A DNA stretch of 64,000 nucleotides, taken from the NCBI GenBank assembly GCA_025698865.1, contig JAILWQ010000003.1, positions 248,001 to 312,000 of the forward strand, in the 5' to 3' direction. This DNA comes from Erythrobacter sp. Lineage in GTDB: Bacteria; Pseudomonadota; Alphaproteobacteria; Sphingomonadales; Sphingomonadaceae. Below the pieces are notes generated by a model, which worked only from the letters and a program-made list of their open reading frames with translations, was not told where the DNA came from and searched no databases. Position numbers and translations under genes: made by a program. This document shows, piece after piece, positions 53,822-62,388 of the stretch (its first letter is position 1; each line of letters starts with the position of its first letter).

Positions 53822-54804
53822 ATGATCTCTCCGCCAGAGGTGTCGCGGATCACCTGCGGAATGTTCGCTGCGAACCAGCGCGCGACCGGCGCCAGCGCGG
53901 GATGGGCAAGGTCGCGCTCCATCGCCTGCCAGACGCGCGGGATCATCGCGAGATAGCGTGGCTTGCCGTCGCGGCGATGAAGGCGGGTGAAGATGCCGAC
54001 GATCTTGGCGTTCCGCTGCGCTCCGAGCCGCGCGTAATCCGCCTCGAACGCCTCGCCCGCACCGGTTGCGGCCAGATAGCGGTCGAGCATCCGGCGCTCG
54101 AGTTCTTCGGACACGTCGCGCCGCGCATCCTGCAACAGGCTGACGAGATCGTAGGCCGGATGGCCGACCAGCGCGTCCTGAAAGTCGATCAGGCCCTGGC
54201 TCCCGTCGGGCGGCAGCATGATGTTCTCGGCGTGATAGTCGCGCAGGACCGTCACGCCCTGCTGCTGCCGCTCGATCAGGGGCGCCAGCGCCTCCTCCCA
54301 TGCCGCGCGATACCCTGCCTCGTCGACGGAGAGGCTCATGGCGGGACAGTACCACTCGGTCAGCAGGTCCGCCTCGCGCAGATAGGTCGCCATGTCGTAT
54401 GGCGCGAACGGCCCGGGCGGCAGACGGTGGAGCGCCACCAGCGCGTCGATCGCCGCGGCATAGACCGCCTCCTCGTCGCCCGGCCCCTCGTCGATCCATT
54501 CGCGCATCCGGCGATCGCCGAAATCCTCGATCAGCACCCAGCCCGCCTCAGCGTCCTGCACGAGGATATCGGGTGCCCGCATGTCGTTTGCGGAAAGCCA
54601 CTCTGCCGCGTGCAGGAAGGGCGCGGGGTCCTCGTGCGGCGGCGGCGCGTGCATAAGCATGGCGGTCTGCCCGCCCTCGTCGCCCGTGCGGCGCAAGCGG
54701 AAATAGCGGCGGAAGGAGGCATCGCCCGGAAGTGGCTCGATCGCCGCCTCCGCCCAGCCGGATTGCGAGAGAAAGGTTTCGATCCCGTCGGGCAGCGCGC
54801 TCAT
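53818..54804 (-). CDS. amgK: Anomeric MurNAc/GlcNAc kinase (AmgK-like)
   Basis: A 328-residue aminoglycoside-phosphotransferase-fold protein: GDASFRRYFRL, LIEDFGDRRM, catalytic loop LRDYHAENIML and metal site LIDFQDALVGHPAYDLVSLLQDARR. It phosphorylates MurNAc at the anomeric position in the fosfomycin-bypassing recycling route. The ATG overlaps the tsaE stop as ATGA. Confidence 0.9.
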   Translation of the reverse strand: MSALPDGIETFLSQSGWAEAAIEPLPGDASFRRYFRLRRTGDEGGQTAMLMHAPPPHEDPAPFLHAAEWLSANDMRAPDILVQDAEAGWVLIEDFGDRRMREWIDEGPGDEEAVYAAAIDALVALHRLPPGPFAPYDMATYLREADLLTEWYCPAMSLSVDEAGYRAAWEEALAPLIERQQQGVTVLRDYHAENIMLPPDGSQGLIDFQDALVGHPAYDLVSLLQDARRDVSEELERRMLDRYLAATGAGEAFEADYARLGAQRNAKIVGIFTRLHRRDGKPRYLAMIPRVWQAMERDLAHPALAPVARWFAANIPQVIRDTSGGEIM

Positions 54805-55238
54805 GGCCAGCGGCTTTGCCAAGCCGCACCGGGTTCGACAATGGCCTGCCGTCCCTCTCCCCGCTTTTCGAGGCGGATGGAGAGACAGGCGGGTTCGTGC
54901 GCGAAGCCGCCCGCGCGCTCCGGCCATTCGGCGATCAGCGCGGCGTCGGCGCGGTAGTCCTCCAGCCCGATCTCCTCGACCTCGGCCGGATCCTCGAGCC
55001 GGTAGAAATCGGCATGGGCGAGCGGCGGGTCGAGCGAATCGTAGGTCTCGATGATCGTGAATGTCGGCGAGGGAACCTCTCCCTCATGCCCCAGCGCCGC
55101 GATGATCGCGCGGGCCAGCGTGGTCTTCCCCGCGCCGAGATCGCCGGTGAGCGCCACGACGTCGCCAGCGCTCAGCAACCCCGCGATGCGCCGTCCCAGC
55201 CCGTCCATCGCCGCCAGATCGGGAAGGTCGATGGTCAT
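54801..55238 (-). CDS. tsaE: tRNA threonylcarbamoyladenosine ATPase TsaE
   Basis: 145 residues. P-loop GDLGAGKTTLARAII, then PSPTFTIIETYDS and LAHADFYRLEDPAEVEEIGLEDY. It powers the TsaBDE complex that makes t6A in tRNA. The ATG overlaps the upstream kinase stop as ATGA. The C-terminus has a Cys/Arg-rich extension usual in alphaproteobacteria. Confidence 0.96.
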   Translation of the reverse strand: MTIDLPDLAAMDGLGRRIAGLLSAGDVVALTGDLGAGKTTLARAIIAALGHEGEVPSPTFTIIETYDSLDPPLAHADFYRLEDPAEVEEIGLEDYRADAALIAEWPERAGGFAHEPACLSIRLEKRGEGRQAIVEPGAAWQSRWP

Positions 55239-57601
55239 GGCAGCCGCATCGTCGCAGTGGTCCCAGTGCCCTTGCGGGTCTGGATGTCGAGGACGCCGCC
55301 ATGCGCTTCCACCAGTTGCCGTGCCAGCGGGATGCCGAGGCCCTGCCGCCGTTCGAACCCGCGCCCGTCGCCGGTCGGACGGATGCCCTCCAGCGCGCGG
55401 GCGAGTTCGCTCCGGTCCATCCCGCGCCCGTTATCGGCGATGACGATCTGCATCCCCTCCTTCTTGCGGTCGATGAGGATCTGGATCCGGCCGCCGCGCT
55501 GGGTCGCGGCGATCGCATTGTCGAGCAGGTGCGAGACGGCGCGGCGCAGCTGTTGCGGATCGGCCTCGATCCGGCGCCCCGGATCGCCGCGCAGGTCGAG
55601 CGTCAGGCCCGCCTCCACGATGGCACTTTCGCGCTCGCGCACGATCTCGGTGAGGAACGGCAGGAGATCGAGCTTGCGCTTGTTGAGCGGCATCAGCCCG
55701 GCCTCGCTTTGCGACAGGTCGAGCACGTTCTCGACCTGCTCGGTCAGCTTGCCGACGCTGATCGCGATCGCCTCGGCATATTCCCGCGCCTGCTGCGGCA
55801 GATCGCCGGCGACGCCGCTTGTGAGCAATTCGGCGAAGCCGCCGATCGAGGTCAGCGGCGTGCGGAATTCGTAGGACATGTTGGCGAGGAAGCGCGTCAT
55901 CACCGCGTCCGCTTCCTCCAGTGCGCGATTGCGTTCGCGCAGCGCCTCTTCCGCCTGGCGAGAAGCCGTCACGTCGAGCACGGTGAGAAGGCCGTTGCCG
56001 TCGGGAAGGGGCACGCCGGCGTAATCCAGCGTCCGGCCATCGGCCAGTTCCGCCATGCCGGACTGTTTCCGGCGGTCGAGGGTCGCGGCGCGGATCACGT
56101 GGTTGAGCGCGTCGATCTGCCGGGGATCGGCGAGGTTCCGCTCGATCGCGGCAAGCAAGGCCTCGGCCTGGGGATGACCGTCGAGCGCTTCGGGTTCCAG
56201 CCCCCAGGCGCTCGCGAAACCGCGGTTCCACAGCTCGATATGCCCATCGGGCGCGAACACGGCCAGCGCCTCGAACAGATTGTCGAACGTGGCCGTGCGG
56301 GTCCGCAGCAGCGTGTCGCGCGTGGCGGAGAGCGCCAGTTGCTCGGTGCGATCCTCCGCGAACAAGACCAGTCCGCCATCGGGCATGGGCTGGGCGACGA
56401 TGCTGAGATGGGTCCCGTCGGGAAGCGGCCAGTTCTCGCGCCGCGTTTCGTCCGAGAGGAACCAGTCGATCAGCTCCTGCCGCCACGCGGGAAAGTCGCG
56501 CACCTCGGGAATCTTGCCGTTCTCGCGGGCGACGAGCAGCATCTGTTCGAAGCCGGTGCGCTCGTTCACGATGCCGGGAGGAAGCGCGAACACCCGGTGG
56601 AAGGGCTGATTGGCGAAGGTCAGGCGGCGGCGCGGATCGAACTGCGCGACGCCGACCGAAAGCTGGTCGAGCATGGAGCGCTGCGCCTCGCGGAAGGCAC
56701 GGAATTCGCGGGCCTGCTCCTCCATTTCCTCGATATCGACGGCATATCCGGCGATCCCCTCGCTGCCGAGCGGCAGGTCGGTGACGCGCAGGCTGCGCCG
56801 TGCGCCGTTGATCGTGGCCGTGACGATCCGTTCGACCGGCTGGCGCTGTTCGCGGGCCTGGCTGGCGACCTCGGCGGCGGTCATGCCCTTCACGGTCTCG
56901 ACCAACTCGACCTGATCGGCGACGACGGCATCCGGGCTTTCCGCGCCCACGGCCGCGACATAGGCCCGGTTGACGAGCCGCAGCTTGAGGTCCGGGCCGC
57001 GAAACCACATCGGCATGGGCGCGGCCTCGATCAGCCCGACCAGAGCGCCGAAATCTTCCCGCGCCCGCGTCGCCTCGTCACGCAGGAGAGCAAGCTCGCC
57101 CTCGGTCTCGGTGAAGTCGAACACCCAGATGAGCGCCGCACCCGAGGGAGACACGGAAGGGTCGGCCAGGCCGCCCTTCATCGCCAGCGCCTTGAGCGAT
57201 CCCGGCGGCGTCAGCGCGATGTGGAACGGGGCCGCGGTGCGCTGCGTACGGCGAACCGCGGTCGTGAGCTTCTCGACCTGGCTTTCGCTGAGCCCCTGAA
57301 CCCCCTGCTGAACGCCCGACTGCCCCCCCGGCCCGGTCAGCTCGCTGATGAATTCGGGCATCCGTTCGAGCCCGAACCAGCCCGCGAGCCGGTCCGGCCC
57401 CTCGATCCGGCCGTCCGTGCGCACGAGCATCGGCACTGCCGGCGCTTCCTCGATCATCCGCGCGAGGCGGCGGGCGGACTTGCGCGTGGTTTCCGCCGCC
57501 TGCACCCGCGCCGAGGCACGGAGCATCATCCAGCCGGCGGCGACGGTCCAACCCGCCAGCACCAGACCGACGAGAACCAGAAGGGCGGGCGAGATATCCA
57601 T
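55235..57601 (-). CDS. divL: DivL-like cell-cycle sensor pseudokinase (PAS-HisKA with Tyr)
   Basis: 788 residues: one N-terminal membrane helix (about 5-27), three or four PAS-like regions (about 50-160, 185-295, 305-420 and 430-550), a HisKA helix pair and a HATPase_c domain (N-box DNAIAA, DNGRGM, GLGIPLARQ). The phosphoacceptor position is Tyr577 in FLANMSYEFRTPLTS, where histidine kinases have His. A Tyr at this site, with this layout and length, is the hallmark of DivL, which in Caulobacter controls CckA and so CtrA. It sits upstream of tsaE and 62 bp after ahcY. Confidence 0.85.
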   Translation of the reverse strand: MDISPALLVLVGLVLAGWTVAAGWMMLRASARVQAAETTRKSARRLARMIEEAPAVPMLVRTDGRIEGPDRLAGWFGLERMPEFISELTGPGGQSGVQQGVQGLSESQVEKLTTAVRRTQRTAAPFHIALTPPGSLKALAMKGGLADPSVSPSGAALIWVFDFTETEGELALLRDEATRAREDFGALVGLIEAAPMPMWFRGPDLKLRLVNRAYVAAVGAESPDAVVADQVELVETVKGMTAAEVASQAREQRQPVERIVTATINGARRSLRVTDLPLGSEGIAGYAVDIEEMEEQAREFRAFREAQRSMLDQLSVGVAQFDPRRRLTFANQPFHRVFALPPGIVNERTGFEQMLLVARENGKIPEVRDFPAWRQELIDWFLSDETRRENWPLPDGTHLSIVAQPMPDGGLVLFAEDRTEQLALSATRDTLLRTRTATFDNLFEALAVFAPDGHIELWNRGFASAWGLEPEALDGHPQAEALLAAIERNLADPRQIDALNHVIRAATLDRRKQSGMAELADGRTLDYAGVPLPDGNGLLTVLDVTASRQAEEALRERNRALEEADAVMTRFLANMSYEFRTPLTSIGGFAELLTSGVAGDLPQQAREYAEAIAISVGKLTEQVENVLDLSQSEAGLMPLNKRKLDLLPFLTEIVRERESAIVEAGLTLDLRGDPGRRIEADPQQLRRAVSHLLDNAIAATQRGGRIQILIDRKKEGMQIVIADNGRGMDRSELARALEGIRPTGDGRGFERRQGLGIPLARQLVEAHGGVLDIQTRKGTGTTATMRLP

Positions 57602-57617
57602 CGCCCGTCAGCTATGC

Positions 57618-57644
57618 GCCCCCACCGCGCAAGGCAATGGGGGC
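57618..57644. repeat. Inverted repeat between ahcY and divL
   Basis: GCCCCCA and TGGGGGC, 7-bp arms 13 nt apart, lie 20 bp after the ahcY stop. There is no U-run, so it may be a weak or Rho-assisted terminator or an mRNA-end hairpin. Confidence 0.4.
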
Positions 57645-57663
57645 GAGGGTGTGGAACAACAGC

Positions 57664-59085
57664 TCAGTAGCGGTAATGTTCGGGCTTGAACGGCCCGTCG
57701 ACCGGCACGCCGATGTAATCCGCCTGCTTCTGGCTCAGCTTGGTGAGTTGCACGCCCAGCTTGTCGAGATGGAGCGCGGCGACCTTCTCGTCGAGCTTCT
57801 TGGGCAGGACGTAGACGTCGTTCTGATAGGCGTCCTCGTTCTTCCACAGCTCCATCTGCGCCAGCACCTGATTGGTGAAAGAACAGCTCATCACGAAGCT
57901 CGGGTGGCCGGTGGCGCAGGCAAGGTTCACCAGGCGACCGCGGGCGAGCACGATGATTTCCTTGCCGTCCGGGAACTTCACCAGATCGGTGCCCGGCTTC
58001 AGCTCTGTCCACTCGTAATTGTCGAGCGCCGAGATCTGGATCTCGCTGTCGAAGTGGCCGATATTGCAGACGATGCTCATCGGCTTCATCGCCTTCATGT
58101 GCTCGGCAGTGATGACGTCCTCGTTGCCCGTGGTCGTCACGAAGATGTCGGCGCGCTTCACGCCTTCTTCCATCGTCACGACCTCGTAGCCCTCCATCGC
58201 GGCCTGCAAGGCGCAGATTGGATCGATCTCGGTCACGAGAACGCGCGCGCCGCCATTGCGCAGCGACTGGGCCGAGCCCTTGCCGACATCGCCATAGCCC
58301 GCGACCAGCGCGACCTTGCCCGACAGCATCACGTCGGTCGCGCGGCGGATCGCGTCGACCAGCGATTCGCGGCAGCCGTAGAGGTTGTCGAACTTCGACT
58401 TGGTCACGCTGTCGTTCACGTTGATCGCCGGGAACGGCAGCTTGCCCTGCTTGGCGAGGTGGTAGAGGCGGTGGACGCCGGTGGTGGTCTCTTCCGAAAC
58501 GCCCTTGATCGCCTTCACGCTCTTGGTGAGGTAGCCGGGCTTGTCCTTGAGGAAGGCCTTCAGCGCGCGCTGGAATTCGATTTCCTCGGCGTTCTGCGGC
58601 TCGGGCAGTTCCTCGCCCGCCTCGACCCGCGCGCCCCACAGCGCGAACATGGTGGCATCGCCGCCATCGTCGAGGATCAGGTTCGCGGTCTGGCCGTCAC
58701 CATCCTTTTCCCAGTCGAAGATGCGGCCGACATAGTCCCAGTAATCGGCCAGGCTCTCGCCCTTGATGGCGAAAACGGGAATGTCCTGCGCGGCGATCGC
58801 GGCGGCGGCATGGTCCTGGGTGGAGAAGATGTTGCAGGTCGCCCAGCGCACGTCCGCGCCCAGCGCCACCAGCGTCTCGATCAGCACGGCGGTCTGGATG
58901 GTCATGTGCAGCGAGCCGACGATGCGCGCGCCCTTGAGCGGCTGGGCCGCGCCATATTCCTCGCGCGTGGCCATCAGGCCGGGCATCTCGGTTTCGGCGA
59001 TACGAATTTCCTCGCGGCCGTAATCGGCGAGCGCGATATCCTTGATGACATAGTCCTGCGGGGCGGTGTTCTGGGCGTCTGCCAC
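57664..59085 (-). CDS. ahcY: Adenosylhomocysteinase
   Basis: 473 residues. The NAD site is [41 protein letters not shown] and the C-terminal KPEHYRY match. It splits S-adenosylhomocysteine to adenosine and homocysteine. The start is GTG at 59085, with AGGAG 7 nt upstream; longer in-frame sequence would run through the operator. A perfect palindrome lies about 95 bp upstream. Confidence 0.97.
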   Translation of the reverse strand: MADAQNTAPQDYVIKDIALADYGREEIRIAETEMPGLMATREEYGAAQPLKGARIVGSLHMTIQTAVLIETLVALGADVRWATCNIFSTQDHAAAAIAAQDIPVFAIKGESLADYWDYVGRIFDWEKDGDGQTANLILDDGGDATMFALWGARVEAGEELPEPQNAEEIEFQRALKAFLKDKPGYLTKSVKAIKGVSEETTTGVHRLYHLAKQGKLPFPAINVNDSVTKSKFDNLYGCRESLVDAIRRATDVMLSGKVALVAGYGDVGKGSAQSLRNGGARVLVTEIDPICALQAAMEGYEVVTMEEGVKRADIFVTTTGNEDVITAEHMKAMKPMSIVCNIGHFDSEIQISALDNYEWTELKPGTDLVKFPDGKEIIVLARGRLVNLACATGHPSFVMSCSFTNQVLAQMELWKNEDAYQNDVYVLPKKLDEKVAALHLDKLGVQLTKLSQKQADYIGVPVDGPFKPEHYRY

Positions 59086-59178
59086 GTTCGATCTCCTGGA
59101 ATTTCGTGTGCGCCGGTCGGGATGGGAAAGACGGCGCTTTATGGCGCGCGCCCTAGCGACCGAGCCGCGCGAACGCAA

Positions 59179-59198
59179 ATATAAAGACTTCTTTATAT
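59179..59198. promoter_or_regulatory. 20-bp palindromic operator upstream of ahcY
   Basis: ATATAAAGACTTCTTTATAT: perfect 9-bp arms around a CT centre, in an A/T-rich island between the divergent ahcY and peroxiredoxin genes. The position and shape fit an ArsR-family repressor of the SAH/methionine type (SahR or SamR). The regulator is inferred; its gene is not in the window. Confidence 0.65.
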
Positions 59199-59291
59199 CC
59201 GAAATCGCGTGTGCTGCGCGGCCGCTTGCGTTGTCGCGGGAGAACTTGCCCCTATATCGCTCGCCGAACCCACACCAACAGGAGTGACAAG

Positions 59292-59771
59292 ATGGCGATT
59301 TCCGTAGGCGACAAGCTTCCCGACGTGACACTGACCAAGGCCACCGCGGACGGCCCCGAGCAGGTCCAGTCCAGCGATTATTTCAAGGGCAAAAAGGTCG
59401 CGCTCTTCTCCGTTCCGGGCGCGTTCACGCCGACCTGCTCGGCCCGCCACCTCCCGGGTTATGTCGAGAAGGCCGGCGACCTGAAGGCCAAGGGCGTCGA
59501 CGAGATCGCCTGCACCGCCGTCAACGATGCCTTCGTCATGGGCGCCTGGCAGGGTGCGAACGAGGCGGGCGACGTGACCATGCTGGCGGACGGCAATGGC
59601 GATTTCGCCGAGGCCGTGGGTCTGACGATGGATGGCAAGGGCTTCGGCATGGGCAAGCGCGGCCAGCGTTACTCGATGATCGTCGAGGACGGCGTCGTGA
59701 AGGAATTGAATGTCGAGCAGCCGGGCGATTTCTCGGTCTCGAGCGCGGAGCACATGCTCGGCCAGCTCTGA
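59292..59771 (+). CDS. Peroxiredoxin (Prx5/redoxin type)
   Basis: 159 residues. The peroxidatic Cys49 is in [17 protein letters not shown]; a second Cys74 ([10 protein letters not shown]) could resolve it. [17 protein letters not shown] is the usual C-terminal strand pair. It reduces hydrogen peroxide and alkyl peroxides with thioredoxin or glutaredoxin. The ATG at 59292 has a GGAG site. Confidence 0.94.
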   Translation: MAISVGDKLPDVTLTKATADGPEQVQSSDYFKGKKVALFSVPGAFTPTCSARHLPGYVEKAGDLKAKGVDEIACTAVNDAFVMGAWQGANEAGDVTMLADGNGDFAEAVGLTMDGKGFGMGKRGQRYSMIVEDGVVKELNVEQPGDFSVSSAEHMLGQL

Positions 59772-59816
59772 CGCTGACCTTGCCGGGCATTTCCGGCAGG
59801 ATCGGCCGATCCGGAT

Positions 59817-59857
59817 ATGCGCCGCTCCGAAGACATCGGGGCGGCGCATTTTCGTTT
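59817..59857 (+). terminator. Intrinsic terminator of the peroxiredoxin gene
   Basis: A 14-bp stem (ATGCGCCGCTCCGA with TCGGGGCGGCGCAT, one T-G wobble) with loop AGACA, followed by TTTCGTTT. A second small hairpin (TGCCGG/CCGGCA) lies just upstream near 59781-59799. Confidence 0.88.
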
Positions 59858-59892
59858 CTGCAAAGGAAAGCGACGGCTCGACTAGTTCACGC

Positions 59893-59908
59893 TTAACATC
59901 CGCCTAAC
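59893..59908 (+). promoter_or_regulatory. Possible CtrA-like site before the diguanylate cyclase gene
   Basis: TTAA-N7-CTAAC differs from the CtrA consensus TTAA-N7-TTAAC at one base and lies 20-35 bp before the start codon. A single near-match of this length can arise by chance. Confidence 0.3.
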
Positions 59909-59927
59909 CTTTGTTGGCTACCGATGC

Positions 59928-61754
59928 TTGGTGTTTGGCGGCCTGCATCCCTCCTATCTGAAACGCTTCGCTTCGGCGCTTGGGCTGGGCCTTGCCTATT
60001 TCATCGTCACCGCCATCAGCGTCCGGTACTCCCGCTTCGAGGGGGGACCCGCCTTCCTCTGGACGGCCACGGGGCTGGCGCTGGGCGTGCTGCTCGTCAC
60101 GAACAGGGCGCACTGGCCCGAAAAGCTGGTCGCCTGCGGGATTGCGAGCTTCCTCGCGACCTCATTTTTCAGTCTTGGGCCCGCGCCCGGCTTTCTGCTG
60201 ATCTTCGTGAATGTGGGCGAAGTCCTGATCGGGGCCGTGCTTCTGCGCCACATCCGGCCGGATTTCGGCTCGCTCCGCTCAACAGGCGAGATCGTGGCGC
60301 TCATCAGCCTTGCCGGTCTTGCCGCCCCGGCATTGGGAGCGCTCGGCGGCGCGGCGGTCATCTCGGCTTTCACGCCCACGGCGTTCTGGCAGAACTGGGC
60401 GACCTGGGCGTCGGGCCATGCGCTCGGAACGATGATCGTCTGCCCCTTCGTCATCATGTTGTTGAGGGGCGAATTCGGACGCTGGTGGCGCCAGAGCGCG
60501 GCCAGCTCGAAGATCGAAGCGGCCACCATCGTCACCGCCATGGCACTGGTGGCGCTTGCCGTCTTCGGGGGGAGCAGCCAGCCATTGCTGGTTCTGCCCT
60601 TCCCGCTCATGATGATCGCGGTGTTCCGCCACGGGCGGATCGGCGCGACTCTCGCCGTGCTGGTCCTCGCGATCATCTCGGTAAGCTTCACGGTGGCGGG
60701 ATCGGGCCCGATCGGGAGCCTGGCCGCAAGTGACGGCACGCGCGCGGTGCTGATCCAGCTCTACCTCGCCGCTGCGGTTCTGACAGTGCTGCCGGCGGCC
60801 GGCAATCTCGGCCGGATCGAAGGGCAGCTGACGCATTTTCAGGAGCAGTCGGCGCTTTACCGCCTGATCCTCGACCGTTCTGGCGACCTGATCCTGACCT
60901 TCGACACGCAAGGCATCATCCGCTTCGCCTCCCCTGCCACGAACGACGTGCTTGGCCTTGCTCCCGACCAGCTGATCGGCACGAGGCCGCAGGCTCTGAT
61001 CCACCCCGAAGACGTGGCAAGAGTGATGGCTGTCCACCGGGAGGTTTTCGCCGATCCCTCGAAAACGCGCACGGTCGATTACCGTGTGTGTCTGGATGGC
61101 CGGATGGTCGGCTGGTTCGAAACCCACGCCCAGGCCACGGTCGACGAATTCGGAAAGGCGACCGGCACGGTCTGCGTCATTCGCAATGTCTCGTCGCACA
61201 AGAGCATCGAACATGCGCTCAACGACGCGGCGCGGACCGATCCCCTCACGGGCCTTGCCAATCGAAGGGCGTTTGAGGACACGATGGAGGCGCGGGCGCG
61301 CAGCGCGGCCAGCGGCAATCTCCCCACGCTGGCGCTGTTCGATCTCGATCATTTCAAGTCCATCAACGACACTCACGGTCACACAGCGGGTGACGAGGTC
61401 CTACGAAGTTTTGCCGAGGTTCTGCGGAGCGAGCTGCGCCCGCGCGATCTGGCAGCGCGCATAGGCGGCGAGGAATTCGCGGTCGTCGTCGACGGGGATA
61501 TCGGAATTGCCAGCCAGGTCTGCGAGAGGATCAGGCTGGCGATGTGCCGGAAAACCGTGACGCTGGGCAATGGCAAGCGGGTTGGAGCGACAGTCAGCGG
61601 CGGGCTGTGCAGCTTAAGCGATCCCCACTCGCTTTTAGACGCCATCGAGCGAGCGGACGCCGCACTCTACGAAGCGAAACGCAAGGGCCGCAATCGCTGC
61701 GAGATCGCTGGCGGCGCGGCGCCCCTGTCGTTCGTACACCCGGAAGCCGCCTGA
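59928..61754 (+). CDS. MASE1-PAS-GGDEF diguanylate cyclase
   Basis: About 608 residues. The N-terminal 290 residues hold eight or so membrane helices of the MASE1 sensor type (FEGGPAFLWTATGLALGVLL). A PAS domain follows (YRLILDRSGDLILTFDTQG) and then a GGDEF domain with RTDPLTGLANRRAFED, FDLDHFKSINDTHGHTAGD and active site GGEEF. An RPRD inhibitory (I) site lies five residues before GGEEF, so the enzyme should be active and product-inhibited. The start is TTG 59928 or GTG 59931. Confidence 0.93.
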   Translation: MVFGGLHPSYLKRFASALGLGLAYFIVTAISVRYSRFEGGPAFLWTATGLALGVLLVTNRAHWPEKLVACGIASFLATSFFSLGPAPGFLLIFVNVGEVLIGAVLLRHIRPDFGSLRSTGEIVALISLAGLAAPALGALGGAAVISAFTPTAFWQNWATWASGHALGTMIVCPFVIMLLRGEFGRWWRQSAASSKIEAATIVTAMALVALAVFGGSSQPLLVLPFPLMMIAVFRHGRIGATLAVLVLAIISVSFTVAGSGPIGSLAASDGTRAVLIQLYLAAAVLTVLPAAGNLGRIEGQLTHFQEQSALYRLILDRSGDLILTFDTQGIIRFASPATNDVLGLAPDQLIGTRPQALIHPEDVARVMAVHREVFADPSKTRTVDYRVCLDGRMVGWFETHAQATVDEFGKATGTVCVIRNVSSHKSIEHALNDAARTDPLTGLANRRAFEDTMEARARSAASGNLPTLALFDLDHFKSINDTHGHTAGDEVLRSFAEVLRSELRPRDLAARIGGEEFAVVVDGDIGIASQVCERIRLAMCRKTVTLGNGKRVGATVSGGLCSLSDPHSLLDAIERADAALYEAKRKGRNRCEIAGGAAPLSFVHPEAA

Positions 61755-61776
61755 CGACCCGCGTGGGTCTGCGGTT

Positions 61777-62388
61777 TCAGCCGTAGCCCATCAGCTTGAG
61801 CACTTCCTCGCGGCTGCGCTCGTCATCGCGGAAAGTGCCCATCATGCGGCTGGTGACCATTCCGACGCCGGGTGTGCGGACACCGCGCGCGGTCATGCAG
61901 GCGTGGCTCGCCTCGATCACCACGGCCACGCCCTGCGGCTGGAGGTGCTCCCAGATGCAGTCGGCGACCTCGGCCGTCAGGCGCTCCTGAACCTGCAGAC
62001 GCCGGGCAAACCCGTGGAGCACGCGGGCGAGCTTCGAGATTCCGACGACCCGGTCTGTCGGGAGATAGGCGATCGCCGCCTTCCCGATGATCGGCGCCAT
62101 ATGATGCTCGCAATGGCTCTGGAACGGGATATCCTTCAGCAGGACGATCTCGTCGTAGCCGCCCACCTCCTCGAAGACGCGGGACAGGTGGATCGAGGGG
62201 TCCTCGTCATACCCCAGGCAATATTCCTTCCACGCGCGCGCGACGCGGGCCGGCGTGTCGAGCAGCCCCTCCCGCGACGGATCGTCGCCCGCCCAGCGTA
62301 TCAGTGTGCGGATCGCATCCTGCACGTCTTCCGGCACGGGCGGCTTGCCGCGCGGTTGATCCTCGTCGGGTCCTACCAGACTGCTCAC
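61777..62388 (-). CDS. folE: GTP cyclohydrolase I
   Basis: 203 residues. Zinc and active-site residues are in SHCEHHMAPIIGKAAIAYLP; QERLTAEVADCIWEHLQPQGVAVVIEASHACMTARG follows. It opens the folate pathway with dihydroneopterin triphosphate. The start is GTG 62388, overlapping the phospholipase-D-family stop as GTGA. Confidence 0.97.
   Translation of the reverse strand: MSSLVGPDEDQPRGKPPVPEDVQDAIRTLIRWAGDDPSREGLLDTPARVARAWKEYCLGYDEDPSIHLSRVFEEVGGYDEIVLLKDIPFQSHCEHHMAPIIGKAAIAYLPTDRVVGISKLARVLHGFARRLQVQERLTAEVADCIWEHLQPQGVAVVIEASHACMTARGVRTPGVGMVTSRMMGTFRDDERSREEVLKLMGYG

Noticed and set aside
59086-59291. SAH or SAM riboswitch upstream of ahcY
   Set aside because: I found no matching conserved pairing pattern; the outstanding element is a DNA palindrome better suited to a protein operator.
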